A stretch of DNA of 64,000 nucleotides from Pseudomonas asgharzadehiana (GCF_019139815.1 NZ_CP077079.1:2294001-2358000), one strand, 5' to 3'. Shown: positions 1-9,061, counted from the stretch's first letter. The notes: generated by a model not told the origin, from the sequence alone. Translations and numbers: made by a program.

Positions 1-2021
1 AATCTGAGCTCATCATCCAATCGGTGAGGGAAAATCCAGGGCAGCGGATCCTGATCCTCGTGCCTTCTAAGGCTCTGCTGGCCCAGACGAAAAAACGGTT
101 GATCTACGCGGACATTGAGGGGCTGGGCAAGGTGGTGACCCACCCCGAGATGTATTCAGTTGAACGGAAGAACAGGGCATTTGTCCTGACCCAGGAGCGG
201 CTCAACAGGCTCTTGAACGAGAACGCCGGGCTGAGCTTCGATATGGTCTTCGTCGACGAGGCCCACAACCTGCTGCAGAGCGACCGCAGAAGTGAGTTAC
301 TGGCTGCCATGCTGTGCATCCTGGGGGCTCGTAATCCGGAAACATCATTCAAGTTCCTAACTCCCTTCCTATGCGATGAACTCAATGTCCGTGTGCGCTT
401 CTTGGACATGATCCCGAGCGGATTCAAGATCGACGAGTACATCAAGTCTGAGCGCTTCTACATTAAGGATTTTAGGGCAGGGAGGGGCCAGACGAAGCTC
501 AAGCTCTACGATCATTTCCTGAATGACTGGATGGAATTCGATCGGAGGTATGCCAACTGCTTCGAGCTCATCAAAGGCGAAGCACTGTCCAAAAACATCG
601 TTTACGGCAACAGGAAAAAAAGCATTGAGTCATTTGCGGTTGAACTGGCAGCCGTGCTGCCGCTCGTAGATTGTCCGCTGATCCAGACTGCCTGTGCCGA
701 GCTAGAAGAGCTTTTTGACCGACGCTACAAACTGATCGGCTGCCTGCGCAAAGGGGTTATGTACCACCATGGTTCGATCCCTGACACCATCCGTCTTTAC
801 TTGGAGAACCTGTTCAGCAGCTCCAAGCAGATGAGGTTTTTGGTCTGCAACTCCACGCTTCTGGAAGGGGTGAACCTGCCGATCGAACGACTCTTCGTCT
901 TTGATTTTTTCAAAGGGAAGCAAAAGCTGACGCCATCTCAATTCAAGAACCTGGTCGGACGCGTTAACCGGTTCAGTGAGGTCTTCGCGCCTGGAGCTAA
1001 GGCTGCGTTGAGAAAGCTGGAGTCCAGCATCTACCTGTTGGGCGTAAATGGCTACACCCGCGACAATGCAGCGCTTGAGACTTTCTACGATAAATCCGTC
1101 AACGTTTCAAAGGTGGTCAAGGACACTGTCAGCAACGTTCTGCTTGAAGCCACCAAGATCATCGATGGGAAGGTGTCGGTTCTCTACGACGACGCCGTGG
1201 CTCGTCTTGAGAATCTGCATCCTGGCGTGGTTAAAGATCGAGAGTGTCGGTACGTTACCACTCAGGTGGGCAAGCTCCTAATCGCGAACAGTGTCAGTGA
1301 AATTGACGTGTTCTCAGAGGAGGAGGCTATTGAACGGAAGATCAGGCGAGGCATCGAGGCGAACGGCGTCATCAACACCGTTGACCGGCTGATGCTTGCG
1401 ATCTCCAAATCGTTCGTCGATCACTTCGACAACAGCCGAGAGTACAGCGACCTGGTGCGTCTCAAGCAAGAGCCTGCCCGGAATTTCTACGCCATGATCC
1501 TGGATTGGAAGCTGAAGAAACTCAGCGTCAAGCAGACGATCCGACAGACGCTCGCGTACTGGAAAAAGCTGGTCGAGACTAGCCATAGCGATCACGTGTT
1601 CGTGGGTAAATGGGGTGATACCAAATATCGCGACAGCAAGTACGAGAACTGGGTAAGGATCTCCCAGAAGGATGACGGCGAGCGTATCAACCTGGCAATC
1701 GTCCGTCTCAAGGACGAGGACGATTTCTTCGACAACAAGATCTTCAAGTTCGTCGAGGTGCTGAATGGGGTAGGCGCCCTGGATCCAGGGTTCTACAAAC
1801 TCATCAAATACGGCACTGCGGATGACACCAAGATCAAGCTCATCCGCGATGGCTACAGCCATGGCCTGGCGGATCTGATGCTCGAACGGTATCCCGAAAC
1901 TGTGCGTGCGACGCTCGGCGGCGAGATCGAAGTGAGCCCTCGCCTAGTCAACATGATGATCACCAACGAGGAAAGCGATCTGCTGATTTTTGAAGCCAAG
2001 ATGAACCTCAAACCCATCTGA
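1..2021 (+). CDS. DEAD/DEAH-box superfamily 2 helicase, 5' end outside window
   Basis: The frame is open from the window edge, so the Walker A motif and true start lie to the left; GTG at 24 is probably internal because the preceding codons (SELIIQS) read as helicase sequence. Visible are motif Ia-like VPSKALLAQ, motif II VDEAH near position 255, and C-terminal RecA-domain motifs: HHGSIP, CNSTLLEGVNLP, and motif VI-like NLVGRVNRF. Such ATP-dependent helicases with long C-terminal extensions occur in antiphage systems such as Hachiman (HamB); that assignment is a guess, since no partner gene is visible. It converges on the FRG gene with a 144-base gap in which I see no gene or clear terminator. 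Helicase call sure; defence role inferred from neighbours. Confidence 0.8.
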   Translation, partial: SELIIQSVRENPGQRILILVPSKALLAQTKKRLIYADIEGLGKVVTHPEMYSVERKNRAFVLTQERLNRLLNENAGLSFDMVFVDEAHNLLQSDRRSELLAAMLCILGARNPETSFKFLTPFLCDELNVRVRFLDMIPSGFKIDEYIKSERFYIKDFRAGRGQTKLKLYDHFLNDWMEFDRRYANCFELIKGEALSKNIVYGNRKKSIESFAVELAAVLPLVDCPLIQTACAELEELFDRRYKLIGCLRKGVMYHHGSIPDTIRLYLENLFSSSKQMRFLVCNSTLLEGVNLPIERLFVFDFFKGKQKLTPSQFKNLVGRVNRFSEVFAPGAKAALRKLESSIYLLGVNGYTRDNAALETFYDKSVNVSKVVKDTVSNVLLEATKIIDGKVSVLYDDAVARLENLHPGVVKDRECRYVTTQVGKLLIANSVSEIDVFSEEEAIERKIRRGIEANGVINTVDRLMLAISKSFVDHFDNSREYSDLVRLKQEPARNFYAMILDWKLKKLSVKQTIRQTLAYWKKLVETSHSDHVFVGKWGDTKYRDSKYENWVRISQKDDGERINLAIVRLKDEDDFFDNKIFKFVEVLNGVGALDPGFYKLIKYGTADDTKIKLIRDGYSHGLADLMLERYPETVRATLGGEIEVSPRLVNMMITNEESDLLIFEAKMNLKPI

Positions 2022-2165
2022 TTGAAGTTTTGGAAGCGCCTGCGAGTTTGATCAGGATAGCGTAGTGAGTCGGGTACAGCGATGAGTCGAGATTCATCTC
2101 GACATTGGTCGAGGCTAGCCGTCCGTGCTCCTTAGTGATCGGCACGGCTGAGTGCACGAGCTTCG

Positions 2166-3536
2166 TCAATTGAAGCCTTTGGGATCTCTCAGGAACTCTT
2201 CGGCGATGTGCAGTGCGCTGATGTGCTGTGCATGGACGATGGGATTGCCGCATGAGCAATCTGTGGTCTGCGCTTCCCGTGTCCACACTCCGCTTGCCTG
2301 CCTCCGATATGTCCAGCCCGTGATGAAGCCGGCGCCGCTCAGTCGGAGCCCTGGGTGGTTGACGGTGAGTTCACAAACCTCAAATAGGTCGGGCCCGCGA
2401 GGTATGACGCCGACGCCCTTCTGGTAGAGCGTCAGGTGATCTAGGGTTGGATGCTTGATCAACGTGTCTGCTTCGAATGCTACCGTGCCATTCTCGTTGA
2501 TTAGCTTCTCGATTTCAGGGAAGCGAAGGGGCTTGCTCGGGTCGGCTGAGCCATAGAGCACCATGTCCGGGATTTCGACGAAGATTCCACTGTGAGGGTT
2601 ACCATCAATCGAATCCTGGGTATCCAGAATCCTTGCACCACGATAGAACGCCGTTTGCGCACCTGCGATTTTCACTAAGCTTGGATGGTACTCCGGAAGC
2701 TCCAGTGCTCGCTTGAACGCAGGCAGATTTTTGAGGCTTGCTTCAAACTTGATCTCCTCCCACGGCAATCCCAGCAGTGATCTTAAGATCGGATCGTCTG
2801 CGGGAGAGGGAAAGAGCGTGTTCGTGTCGGTTAAGCCACGGGCAGCGGCATACGCCTGCAGAACGTCGCTCGGGACAGTGATTTGTGCGAGATAGCAATT
2901 CTGTGGAATCGGATTGTGCAGAGGGCCAAGAAGCCAAGCTGACTGAGCCACGGGGCGCGGCCTGTAGCCCTCAACCGTCAACGTAGCCAAGTTGACTAGG
3001 CCTACATGATTAGCGGCCTGCTTACTGAGCACATACAGATGGCCAGTGCCGATCACAGGTGCATAGCGGGCCATGCGCTTTCTGACCATCACCGCCACCT
3101 CGTCACAGTCCTCGCACAGCTCCAGCGTGGTTGCTTCACTGTATTTGTGGCTGGCGAACCATGCAGCTACGGCTGCACTTGAAGTGCAATCGACGTAAAA
3201 CGAACGCCACCCGTAGTGCTGAAGGAGGGCCTGCTGGTAGGCAAAGTCTGATCGGTGCTGGGCGATGTAGGCATCCAACACGCCTTGGGAGTAGCGACAC
3301 CACTTGAGCATTTCGCTCGGTATGCACCCCTTCCTGTCGAAGGACGTTCCTATGGAGGGGGCTCCCACCTCACCGTAATGGGAGATCTGGCCACGAAACA
3401 AAATATTCTCACCGAAGGTCCCAAGGAGCTGGTTTAACTCGTCGACGCTATTCGCTGCATATTGCTTCAAAGCTGCCTCCCTCGCCGATAGCGTATGGCA
3501 TTGTTTTTTTACCAGTGCTTTGTAGTTTCGTCGCAA
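2166..3536 (-). CDS. FRG-domain protein, third gene of CBASS-like operon, start in doubt
   Basis: The N-terminal third carries the FRG-domain signature: ENILFRGQISHYGE, then LLQHYGWRSFYVDCTSSAAVAAWFAS, which matches the family's 'LLQHYG-PT-LLDWT' block. FRG domains are common in defence loci; a nucleic-acid or ADP-ribosyl activity has been proposed but not settled. It follows the CD-NTase. The open frame runs back to 3614 but contains no ATG or GTG near its beginning; TTG at 3536 is the only late candidate. An ATG at 3586 overlaps the CD-NTase stop as ATGA, the usual coupling, but is in another frame and stops after 25 codons. Either a frameshift mutation, recoding or a TTG start is needed. 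The C-terminal half is unrecognised. Confidence 0.75.
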   Translation of the reverse strand: MRRNYKALVKKQCHTLSAREAALKQYAANSVDELNQLLGTFGENILFRGQISHYGEVGAPSIGTSFDRKGCIPSEMLKWCRYSQGVLDAYIAQHRSDFAYQQALLQHYGWRSFYVDCTSSAAVAAWFASHKYSEATTLELCEDCDEVAVMVRKRMARYAPVIGTGHLYVLSKQAANHVGLVNLATLTVEGYRPRPVAQSAWLLGPLHNPIPQNCYLAQITVPSDVLQAYAAARGLTDTNTLFPSPADDPILRSLLGLPWEEIKFEASLKNLPAFKRALELPEYHPSLVKIAGAQTAFYRGARILDTQDSIDGNPHSGIFVEIPDMVLYGSADPSKPLRFPEIEKLINENGTVAFEADTLIKHPTLDHLTLYQKGVGVIPRGPDLFEVCELTVNHPGLRLSGAGFITGWTYRRQASGVWTREAQTTDCSCGNPIVHAQHISALHIAEEFLRDPKGFN

Positions 3537-3582
3537 AAAGTCGCGTAAGTGCGGACTGTCTCCTGAAACACTTCGACAGTAC

Positions 3583-4866
3583 TCATATCGGCACGATGAT
3601 TCGGCTGCGGGCAACGCACACGTTGTCTTTCACCGCATAGCATTCCACGTAATGGTCGCCTTGGAAGGTTGAGTGCTCGGTGATTTGATGGTGGCCGCTG
3701 TCGATACGGATTTCCCCGCGAATCATGTTCCGCTCGATGGCCTCCGGGCCGAGATTCTTCACCTTCCAGTAGATTTTATAAGGTGGCGGCACATCGATCT
3801 CGGCTACCCAAAATGTCAGCTCACGCTGTTTCGGGATCCGGTAGGTCATAACGCGTGACATGAGGTTGCGAAGTCGGTCACCCTCATTTTTGACCGAGCA
3901 ATCGATACGAAGGGTGTACTGGATGTCGAGGCTGAATTTTCGGCCAATGTACTGTTCGCCATTTTTGACGCGATTTTCCGCTATCGCCTGCTTCTTTTCC
4001 TGCTCGACATACTCTGGGAAATGTTCGCCAAAGACAGTGCTCCACCGCTCATGGGCAACCTCAGCATCTTCCAGAGCCTCCTGTAAACGCCTCAGGGCCT
4101 TCTTGGCTTTGGGGTGGAAGTTACCTGACTTCGTGACGATCGAGCCGCTTCCAGGCGCACGCCATTGCTCCTTGTCCTCGTCGATATCCACCAGGTATGC
4201 GAAGAAATCCCGAGTCATTTCGCCGTAGGCGGAATAGGAGTTGGCGTCGTAGTCTGCGGTGCTCTTGAGGAACTGGTAGCAGAGAGTGTCGATCATCATC
4301 CCTTTAAGCGGCACGCCGTGGTCGTTCTTCCAGGCCCGCACCATTTTGCATAGGCGCTTGAGGTTATGGTTTTTGGCCTGGTTCAGCGCGTTAATCTCAT
4401 CGATTTCAGCGACCGGGTTGCAGGTTTCCCAGTTGCCCCCGTCATTCGCATCCGGATAAGTGTAGCTACCATCCTCATGCTCGAACGCAGGTAGCACCTC
4501 GACCACGTAATCCGTGAAGTTGATCGACACTACCTGCTGCTGAGCCCTGACCTCATGATTAGGAAAGCGCTCCTTCAGGGCTAGGCGTATCTCTCCGAGT
4601 AACGCCGACTGTTTGTTATTTTCGTAACGCTGGAAGCGATCGTAGACCGACCATGGCAGCACGAACGCCATGTCCAGATCGCTTACGCCGTGGACGGCGG
4701 TATGGCGACCGTACGAGCCGACCTGGCGGCAGTGGAGGATGTCTGAGGCACTGTCGTAGTATTTTCCGTTCAGTTTCTCGGTGATCTGCCGGTAGCTTTT
4801 GGAGATCTCGTCGGCGTTCTTGACGGCCAGGTTTCTTCGAAATTGCTCAAAAAGCTCTTTACTCAT
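3583..4866 (-). CDS. CD-NTase (SMODS) nucleotidyltransferase with AGS-C sensor domain
   Basis: A cGAS/DncV-like nucleotidyltransferase, expected to make a cyclic or linear oligonucleotide second messenger on phage infection. The Pol-beta-type active site is visible: GSYGR at about 50-54 and SDLD at 62-65 give the two metal-binding aspartates. The third carboxylate is probably E123 in YVVEVLPAF, where many relatives have Asp. The helical domain follows (CKMVRAWKNDHG). The last ~100 residues, rich in beta strands with WKVKNLG and GDHYVECYAVKD, fit the AGS-C sensor domain. At 427 residues it is full length. Its start overlaps the SLATT stop by 8 bases and its stop abuts the FRG gene, indicating one leftward operon SLATT-CD-NTase-FRG. 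Confidence 0.88.
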   Translation of the reverse strand: MSKELFEQFRRNLAVKNADEISKSYRQITEKLNGKYYDSASDILHCRQVGSYGRHTAVHGVSDLDMAFVLPWSVYDRFQRYENNKQSALLGEIRLALKERFPNHEVRAQQQVVSINFTDYVVEVLPAFEHEDGSYTYPDANDGGNWETCNPVAEIDEINALNQAKNHNLKRLCKMVRAWKNDHGVPLKGMMIDTLCYQFLKSTADYDANSYSAYGEMTRDFFAYLVDIDEDKEQWRAPGSGSIVTKSGNFHPKAKKALRRLQEALEDAEVAHERWSTVFGEHFPEYVEQEKKQAIAENRVKNGEQYIGRKFSLDIQYTLRIDCSVKNEGDRLRNLMSRVMTYRIPKQRELTFWVAEIDVPPPYKIYWKVKNLGPEAIERNMIRGEIRIDSGHHQITEHSTFQGDHYVECYAVKDNVCVARSRIIVPI

Positions 4867-5479
4867 GGGTGCAAGCGTCCTTTAGGGAGAGCAGAAGATC
4901 TGGATGCGCGGCAAGCCATGACCCGCCGGCATAAGCGATCAGAACCACCACAATTAGCGCGTAAACGGAAAACGGGATCTTGTCCCTGAAAAACGAAAAC
5001 TCACGGTGCTCAGCGATCCAGTCGACCTGTTGATCCCAGAAGAATTTCTTGTGAGCAAGCCAGCCTGAGAACAGGATGTGCTTTCTCTGACAGGCTGAGC
5101 GGAAATCGGTGGTGATTTGATCCAGTTCGGCTTGATCGGCGGAGTTGAACTGGTGATTGGATTTGCACCGGGCAGACATGCTCTTCAGCTGATCCAGCAA
5201 CTGCGTCAGCTTGTTCCCAGCCTGGAAATACTGCTCTTTGGTATCGCCGTAATAGGTGATGTAGAGGCTGCAGATGCCGATCACCGTAATGAGCGCCGAG
5301 ATGTGTTTTGCCGCCAAGAAATCGATGTAGAGCGCTAGCACGCCAATCACCAGGGAGATCAGGCCGATCCAGCCTGGAGCTTTCTCCACAATGTCGTAGG
5401 TGGAGAAGTGAAGTTTGGCGGAGTACCCGACGTCATAGGCCTTCTCGGCGATCAACTTCAGCGCAACCTGCTCATCCAT
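4859..5479 (-). CDS. SLATT-domain membrane effector (2TM family)
   Basis: A 206-residue protein with two close hydrophobic segments at about 36-55 and 58-76, a soluble helical stretch (YFQAGNKLTQLLDQLK, about 82-97), and a further hydrophobic segment near 172-190. This fits the SLATT family (SMODS and SLOG associating 2TM effector), predicted to permeabilise the membrane when it senses a nucleotide signal. It is the first gene of the leftward operon and overlaps the CD-NTase by 8 bases, so it is the likely effector of that enzyme. The 211 bases upstream (5480-5690) separate it from a divergent gene and must hold both promoters; I see no operator-like repeat there. Confidence 0.75.
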   Translation of the reverse strand: MDEQVALKLIAEKAYDVGYSAKLHFSTYDIVEKAPGWIGLISLVIGVLALYIDFLAAKHISALITVIGICSLYITYYGDTKEQYFQAGNKLTQLLDQLKSMSARCKSNHQFNSADQAELDQITTDFRSACQRKHILFSGWLAHKKFFWDQQVDWIAEHREFSFFRDKIPFSVYALIVVVLIAYAGGSWLAAHPDLLLSLKDACTHE

Positions 5480-5690
5480 ATAGCTTACCTGCAGAGAGTC
5501 TCATCAGTCGCCTGCTACCGCTGAGAGAGGTATATAGATGGCCCTGACGTTGCATGTTGCGCTGGGCGTGGTAATTCGGCGTTTCAGCGCAAGGCGATCC
5601 GTCAGGTGCCGGGGTGGATTTTAGTCATGTTATGCCATGTAATGGCCACTATATTTATCTTCGAGCACCAAATCTGAGAAGGAGCTTGCT

Positions 5691-6311
5691 TTGGTCGATG
5701 CTACGGTTGTTGAGCGCGTTCTCTGTGTAGTAGATAGATGCCTGAAGGCCCAGTTTCCCGATGACTACTACAAACGATGCTTGTATGCATCTTTTGGTGT
5801 ACACAGTCTCTTGCAGTCGCTGGGACATAGCCCTGAGGTGCTGGGGGGCAGATTTTCAGCCTTTGTGGTTTCGCAGGATCAGCGAAGGGGCTTCGTTCAC
5901 GGGTATGCATCTGAGTCTGGCGAGCATTCTCATTATTGGGTGGAACTCGATGGCTCGATTATCGACTTGGGTACGTACTACCTACCTGCGGGTGCAGGTT
6001 TCTTAGCGTGCGAAATGCCGGCAGTATTTTGGGATACAGCGTACGCTTTTCCGAAAGGACTGACCTATGCACCCGAAGCCAGCTATGCATCGTCGGAGGT
6101 AGCCCAGCTCGCACCGCATATCATCGAAAAGATGGAGCCGTTCCTTGCGGCCTGTCACGCCCGAATGGGGAGGCCTTTGGTTAAGCCGAAAATTGGGAAG
6201 TGGCTCGTGATCTCGCCTTCATCCATCCGGAGGGCCGCTCGCAAAGGCGATCTATGGGCACGAGGTGTGATTCGGTATGAATCTCTGCCAGAAGAACGCC
6301 TATCTATCTGA
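5691..6311 (+). CDS. Unknown protein with Cys-His-Asp arrangement (transglutaminase/papain-like?)
   Basis: I do not recognise a named family. The start is TTG at 5691, chosen because AAGGAG lies 6 bases upstream and no ATG or GTG fits. The order Cys (YKRCLYASFGVHSLLQSLG, near residue 28), His in HSHYWVELDG (near 81) and Asp in IIDLGTYY (near 91) is that of transglutaminase-like cysteine peptidases, and the hydrophobic pattern around them fits. No signal peptide is present, so it is probably cytoplasmic. It is transcribed away from the SLATT/CD-NTase/FRG operon and sits between this operon and the relaxase, a common place for ICE cargo. Function unknown. Confidence 0.6.
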   Translation: MVDATVVERVLCVVDRCLKAQFPDDYYKRCLYASFGVHSLLQSLGHSPEVLGGRFSAFVVSQDQRRGFVHGYASESGEHSHYWVELDGSIIDLGTYYLPAGAGFLACEMPAVFWDTAYAFPKGLTYAPEASYASSEVAQLAPHIIEKMEPFLAACHARMGRPLVKPKIGKWLVISPSSIRRAARKGDLWARGVIRYESLPEERLSI

Positions 6312-6807
6312 GACTTGTTTTTTCCACCCAGCTCGGTTGATGGTGAGAGCAAAACAGGAGACTCAATGGATCGCTAAAGGTGAGCTCTTCTGTAGCCATA
6401 CCGTCATCAAATACAAAGTCATTTGTGTTTGACAATTCCTTCGGTGCGAATGCGCGCTTTTGGCTGTGAGCTTGGCACGAGCCTAGCTCACCAATGATTT
6501 TCCGTGGGAAGCCAGCATCGAACCAGGCGTTGCGAGACTTCAGGACTGCGTGGGCAAACATCCTTACTAGTGATCATCTGCGGGTTCAGGGATGAGATAG
6601 AAAGGGGGCGAAGAGAGACGGAGCCCCCCTGGCGGACCCTGTGTCAAACCGGGGCACGCTGTCATAATTTCACCGCGTCGGTGTAGGCTGTAGTGTGCGG
6701 TCTCTCAAACTGCAACGGCGTCACAGTATTGTGGCTGGCCATGAGTTCGGCAGTCCTAATACTCGCGGTGCAGAATGTCGTAGGATCCAATAGATTTCTA
6801 TGGGAAT
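6312..6807. other. 496-base stretch without a supported gene
   Basis: A leftward open frame (6304-6561, 85 codons) exists, but its ATG has no usable ribosome site and the product resembles nothing I know. The part at 6600-6780 is GC-rich without long frames. No convincing terminator for traI was found: a weak AGATT...AATCT pairing near 6790 lacks a T-run. Confidence 0.4.
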
Positions 6808-8529
6808 CTAAGCATTTACGATTTTAAGAAAAGGATTATCGGCCGGCACAATATTGAACAACAACGCCGGGGTCTCGAGCAAATAACCTTTAAGATTTGC
6901 TTTCTTCCGAGGACCTTCGACATGACAGATCCAGATGTTCAAGCCATCGTCTCGTTTCCTGTGGACCTTCAGTTTTTCGAACTGCTTCTGCACCCAACGC
7001 CATTCTTCAATCTCTTGATCGAAATCCTGTGAGATACCAGGAAACTCCTGCACATAGCGTTGGAAGAGACCTGGTGTGACCAATAGCACGCTGCCGCTCA
7101 CCGTGTGGATTTTAGCCTTGCTGTCGTTGATGATCAGCTTGTGGCTCTGGATGCCTTCCTTGACCCATTTCAGGAATGCCCGACCGGGGTTGTCCGAAGG
7201 GGAGCTTCGGATTTCAAGAGCTCTTTCGGGTGGTGATTCAGGAGTCTCGGGCTCTGCCAATTCGAACATATTCAGCAACGTTCCGAGGTAATCGGCATCC
7301 ATCGCTAGTGAATCTTCCAGCGATTGGTTTTGATGTGATCCTGTTCCGCCTGCCTTGGGCACTGGTGGTGATACCGGAGCGTCAGTCGGGTGGTCATCGA
7401 CTACCATGGTCACTGTTCCGCTGAAAATTTTGGGCCGGTCTTCGTTTCCCCAAATCAGTGCGGGTTGAAGGCGCAGAAAGGTGAAACTCTGCTGCCAATT
7501 TCCCTGTGCCACGAGCGCGGTCCAGATGGCTTTGCCTTCTGGCGTGGACTCAACCAATCCATGTGACTGCAGCTCGTCAAACACTGCGAGATTGGACGAG
7601 GGAATGCCCTCAATCGATTGCGACAGCAGATAGGCTCGCAGCTTGTCTGTGACCGTCTTGCTGACCAGCCACAGTGCGTCCTGGGTCAGCCATCCCGCGG
7701 CACCCGGCTGGTTGAGTTTCAGCTCGTGTTGAATCAGATAACGTAGTCCGCCGATCAGGTGGTGTTGTAGCGAATGAATCGGTGCTTGCAGCGCCTTGCT
7801 CGGGTTACCACCGATGTTCTGTGCGGTGGAAACGCGGTCGGCCTGCATCACCAACTCACCGAACACGCCGGCACGTTCGTACTGGCCCGCCAGGACATAC
7901 AGCAAACTGGCCCACAGTGCTGGAAATCCACTGAGCCAATCGAGGATTGAGCAGTGGAGAATCTGGGTATAGATCAAGCCTGCGGCCGCGCCGTGCAGGT
8001 GGTAGTCACGATCCTTGAGGTAGCGAAAACGGTAGGGCTGATCCAGGGATCCCTGCCAAGGATGCCAGACACTACCGTCTTGGCGTTCGACCAGCAGGTC
8101 CACGGCAATCTTGCCGATGTCATGCAGCAGGGCGCCGTAGGCGATGCCAGCGGACCAGGCGTCGGTCTGAGCGGCTTGGTCTTCGGGGGCGGCACCTGTG
8201 GGCAGCAGATACGACTGACGCAGTTTCAGACTACAGGCGACCAGCTCCAGACCATGGTCGAGCATGCCGCCAAGATAAGCATGGTGGTGCGTCTCGCTGG
8301 CTGGAAGCTGCTGGACCAGCTCGGCGTAGCGATGGATCGGATTTAAATAGAGCTGGCTGAATTGCGGATGGGAGAGGGCGGTGTACTGCCAAATGCGATC
8401 AAGCAACTGGCGGCGATGCTCGGCTGCTAACAAGCTCTGGGACGATTCGATGGACAGGTACCCATCGGCGACGTTTCCGGTGGGTGGCGGAGGAGGCTTT
8501 TGCCTTTTGTGCCGAAACAGACTGAGCAT
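6808..8529 (-). CDS. traI: MOBH-type conjugative relaxase TraI (PFL_4751 family)
   Basis: The enzyme that nicks oriT and pilots the transferred strand. The TraI_2 domain shows the MOBH three-histidine motif THHHAYLGG (about 80-88) followed by an HD motif, LLHDIGK (HD at 136-137), the metal site of this class. A C-terminal domain (about 460-573) includes RAFLKWVKEGI and the segment VHTVSG, typical of the ICE relaxase family. I chose ATG 8529 (573 residues), because GGAGG lies 6 bases upstream; the open frame extends to 8874 but that part is purine-rich non-coding sequence. A proline run (KPPPPPTG) sits near residue 11. It stands alone as a leftward unit. Confidence 0.93.
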   Translation of the reverse strand: MLSLFRHKRQKPPPPPTGNVADGYLSIESSQSLLAAEHRRQLLDRIWQYTALSHPQFSQLYLNPIHRYAELVQQLPASETHHHAYLGGMLDHGLELVACSLKLRQSYLLPTGAAPEDQAAQTDAWSAGIAYGALLHDIGKIAVDLLVERQDGSVWHPWQGSLDQPYRFRYLKDRDYHLHGAAAGLIYTQILHCSILDWLSGFPALWASLLYVLAGQYERAGVFGELVMQADRVSTAQNIGGNPSKALQAPIHSLQHHLIGGLRYLIQHELKLNQPGAAGWLTQDALWLVSKTVTDKLRAYLLSQSIEGIPSSNLAVFDELQSHGLVESTPEGKAIWTALVAQGNWQQSFTFLRLQPALIWGNEDRPKIFSGTVTMVVDDHPTDAPVSPPVPKAGGTGSHQNQSLEDSLAMDADYLGTLLNMFELAEPETPESPPERALEIRSSPSDNPGRAFLKWVKEGIQSHKLIINDSKAKIHTVSGSVLLVTPGLFQRYVQEFPGISQDFDQEIEEWRWVQKQFEKLKVHRKRDDGLNIWICHVEGPRKKANLKGYLLETPALLFNIVPADNPFLKIVNA

Positions 8530-8532
8530 CAT

Positions 8533-8761
8533 GGTCCTCCCGGGAACTGGCAAAGTCAGTGACCTTTTAGCCTTTTCGGATAGGGCTCTTACCCTTGACT
8601 CCCCCATTCCCTTCCAACCCTTACCCGTCCTTTTGCCGTGTGTCCCTTTGTGCGGCAATCGGAATATTGATTTGTCCTGGTGCCGTTTTATAGGACGCGC
8701 ATGCTGGTACGAAAAAGGAAAGTGTCGGTACACTGCGGTGCGAATTTTATTGAGTCTTGCC
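8533..8761. promoter_or_regulatory. Relaxase upstream region, candidate oriT and promoter
   Basis: The 229 bases between traI and a rightward small gene hold a strongly strand-biased tract (8576-8636, pyrimidine-rich on +) with repeated GGGTAAG on the minus strand and a small inverted repeat AGGG-CTCTTA-CCCT at 8584-8597. In this ICE class oriT is usually near the relaxase, so this is the best candidate in the window. No nic site can be named from sequence alone. Confidence 0.3.
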
Positions 8762-8956
8762 ATGAACCTCACTGACGCCACGCTCATACTGCTGCTCGCG
8801 GCACGTATCCATGGAACAGACGAAGCCGTCAGGGCCTCGGCGAAGAGCGTGGTCAAGAAGTTGCCGCGCAGCAAACGCGATCTGATCTACAAGGTGATCG
8901 ACAGCCGAAGTCCACTCGAGCTGGTGGATTACCTGGCTGAGAATCTGGATACGTAA
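8762..8956 (+). CDS. Small unknown protein divergent from traI
   Basis: A 64-codon frame starting MNLTDATLILLLAARIHG and ending LVDYLAENLDT. The composition (hydrophobic start, basic middle KSVVKKLPRSKRD, acidic amphipathic end) looks like a real small protein rather than a shadow, and no other frame competes. The ribosome site is weak. It is divergent from traI across the candidate oriT region, a position often taken by small mobilisation accessory proteins, but there is no motif to support that role. Not recognised. Confidence 0.4.
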   Translation: MNLTDATLILLLAARIHGTDEAVRASAKSVVKKLPRSKRDLIYKVIDSRSPLELVDYLAENLDT

Positions 8957-9037
8957 CGGCGTACTGCGGTTACGGGATTACCTCATGTTCTTTGCGTCAG
9001 AGCTCCGCAGTGTGGGGAATTTCCTGGGTATAGAAAA

Positions 9038-9061
9038 AGGGTCCAACTCGTGTTGGACCCT
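9038..9061 (-). terminator. Rho-independent terminator after ardC
   Basis: A perfect 10-bp stem (AGGGTCCAAC / GTTGGACCCT) with a 4-base loop, followed on the minus strand by TTTTTCTA. It lies about 30 bases past the ardC stop. Confidence 0.85.

Noticed and set aside
6304..6561. Leftward 85-codon frame next to traI
   Set aside because: Its start has no spaced ribosome site and the product has no recognisable motif; overlaps the end of the 5691 gene.
8533..8874. N-terminal extension of traI
   Set aside because: Reads through purine-rich non-coding sequence; GGAGG before ATG 8529 fixes the start.
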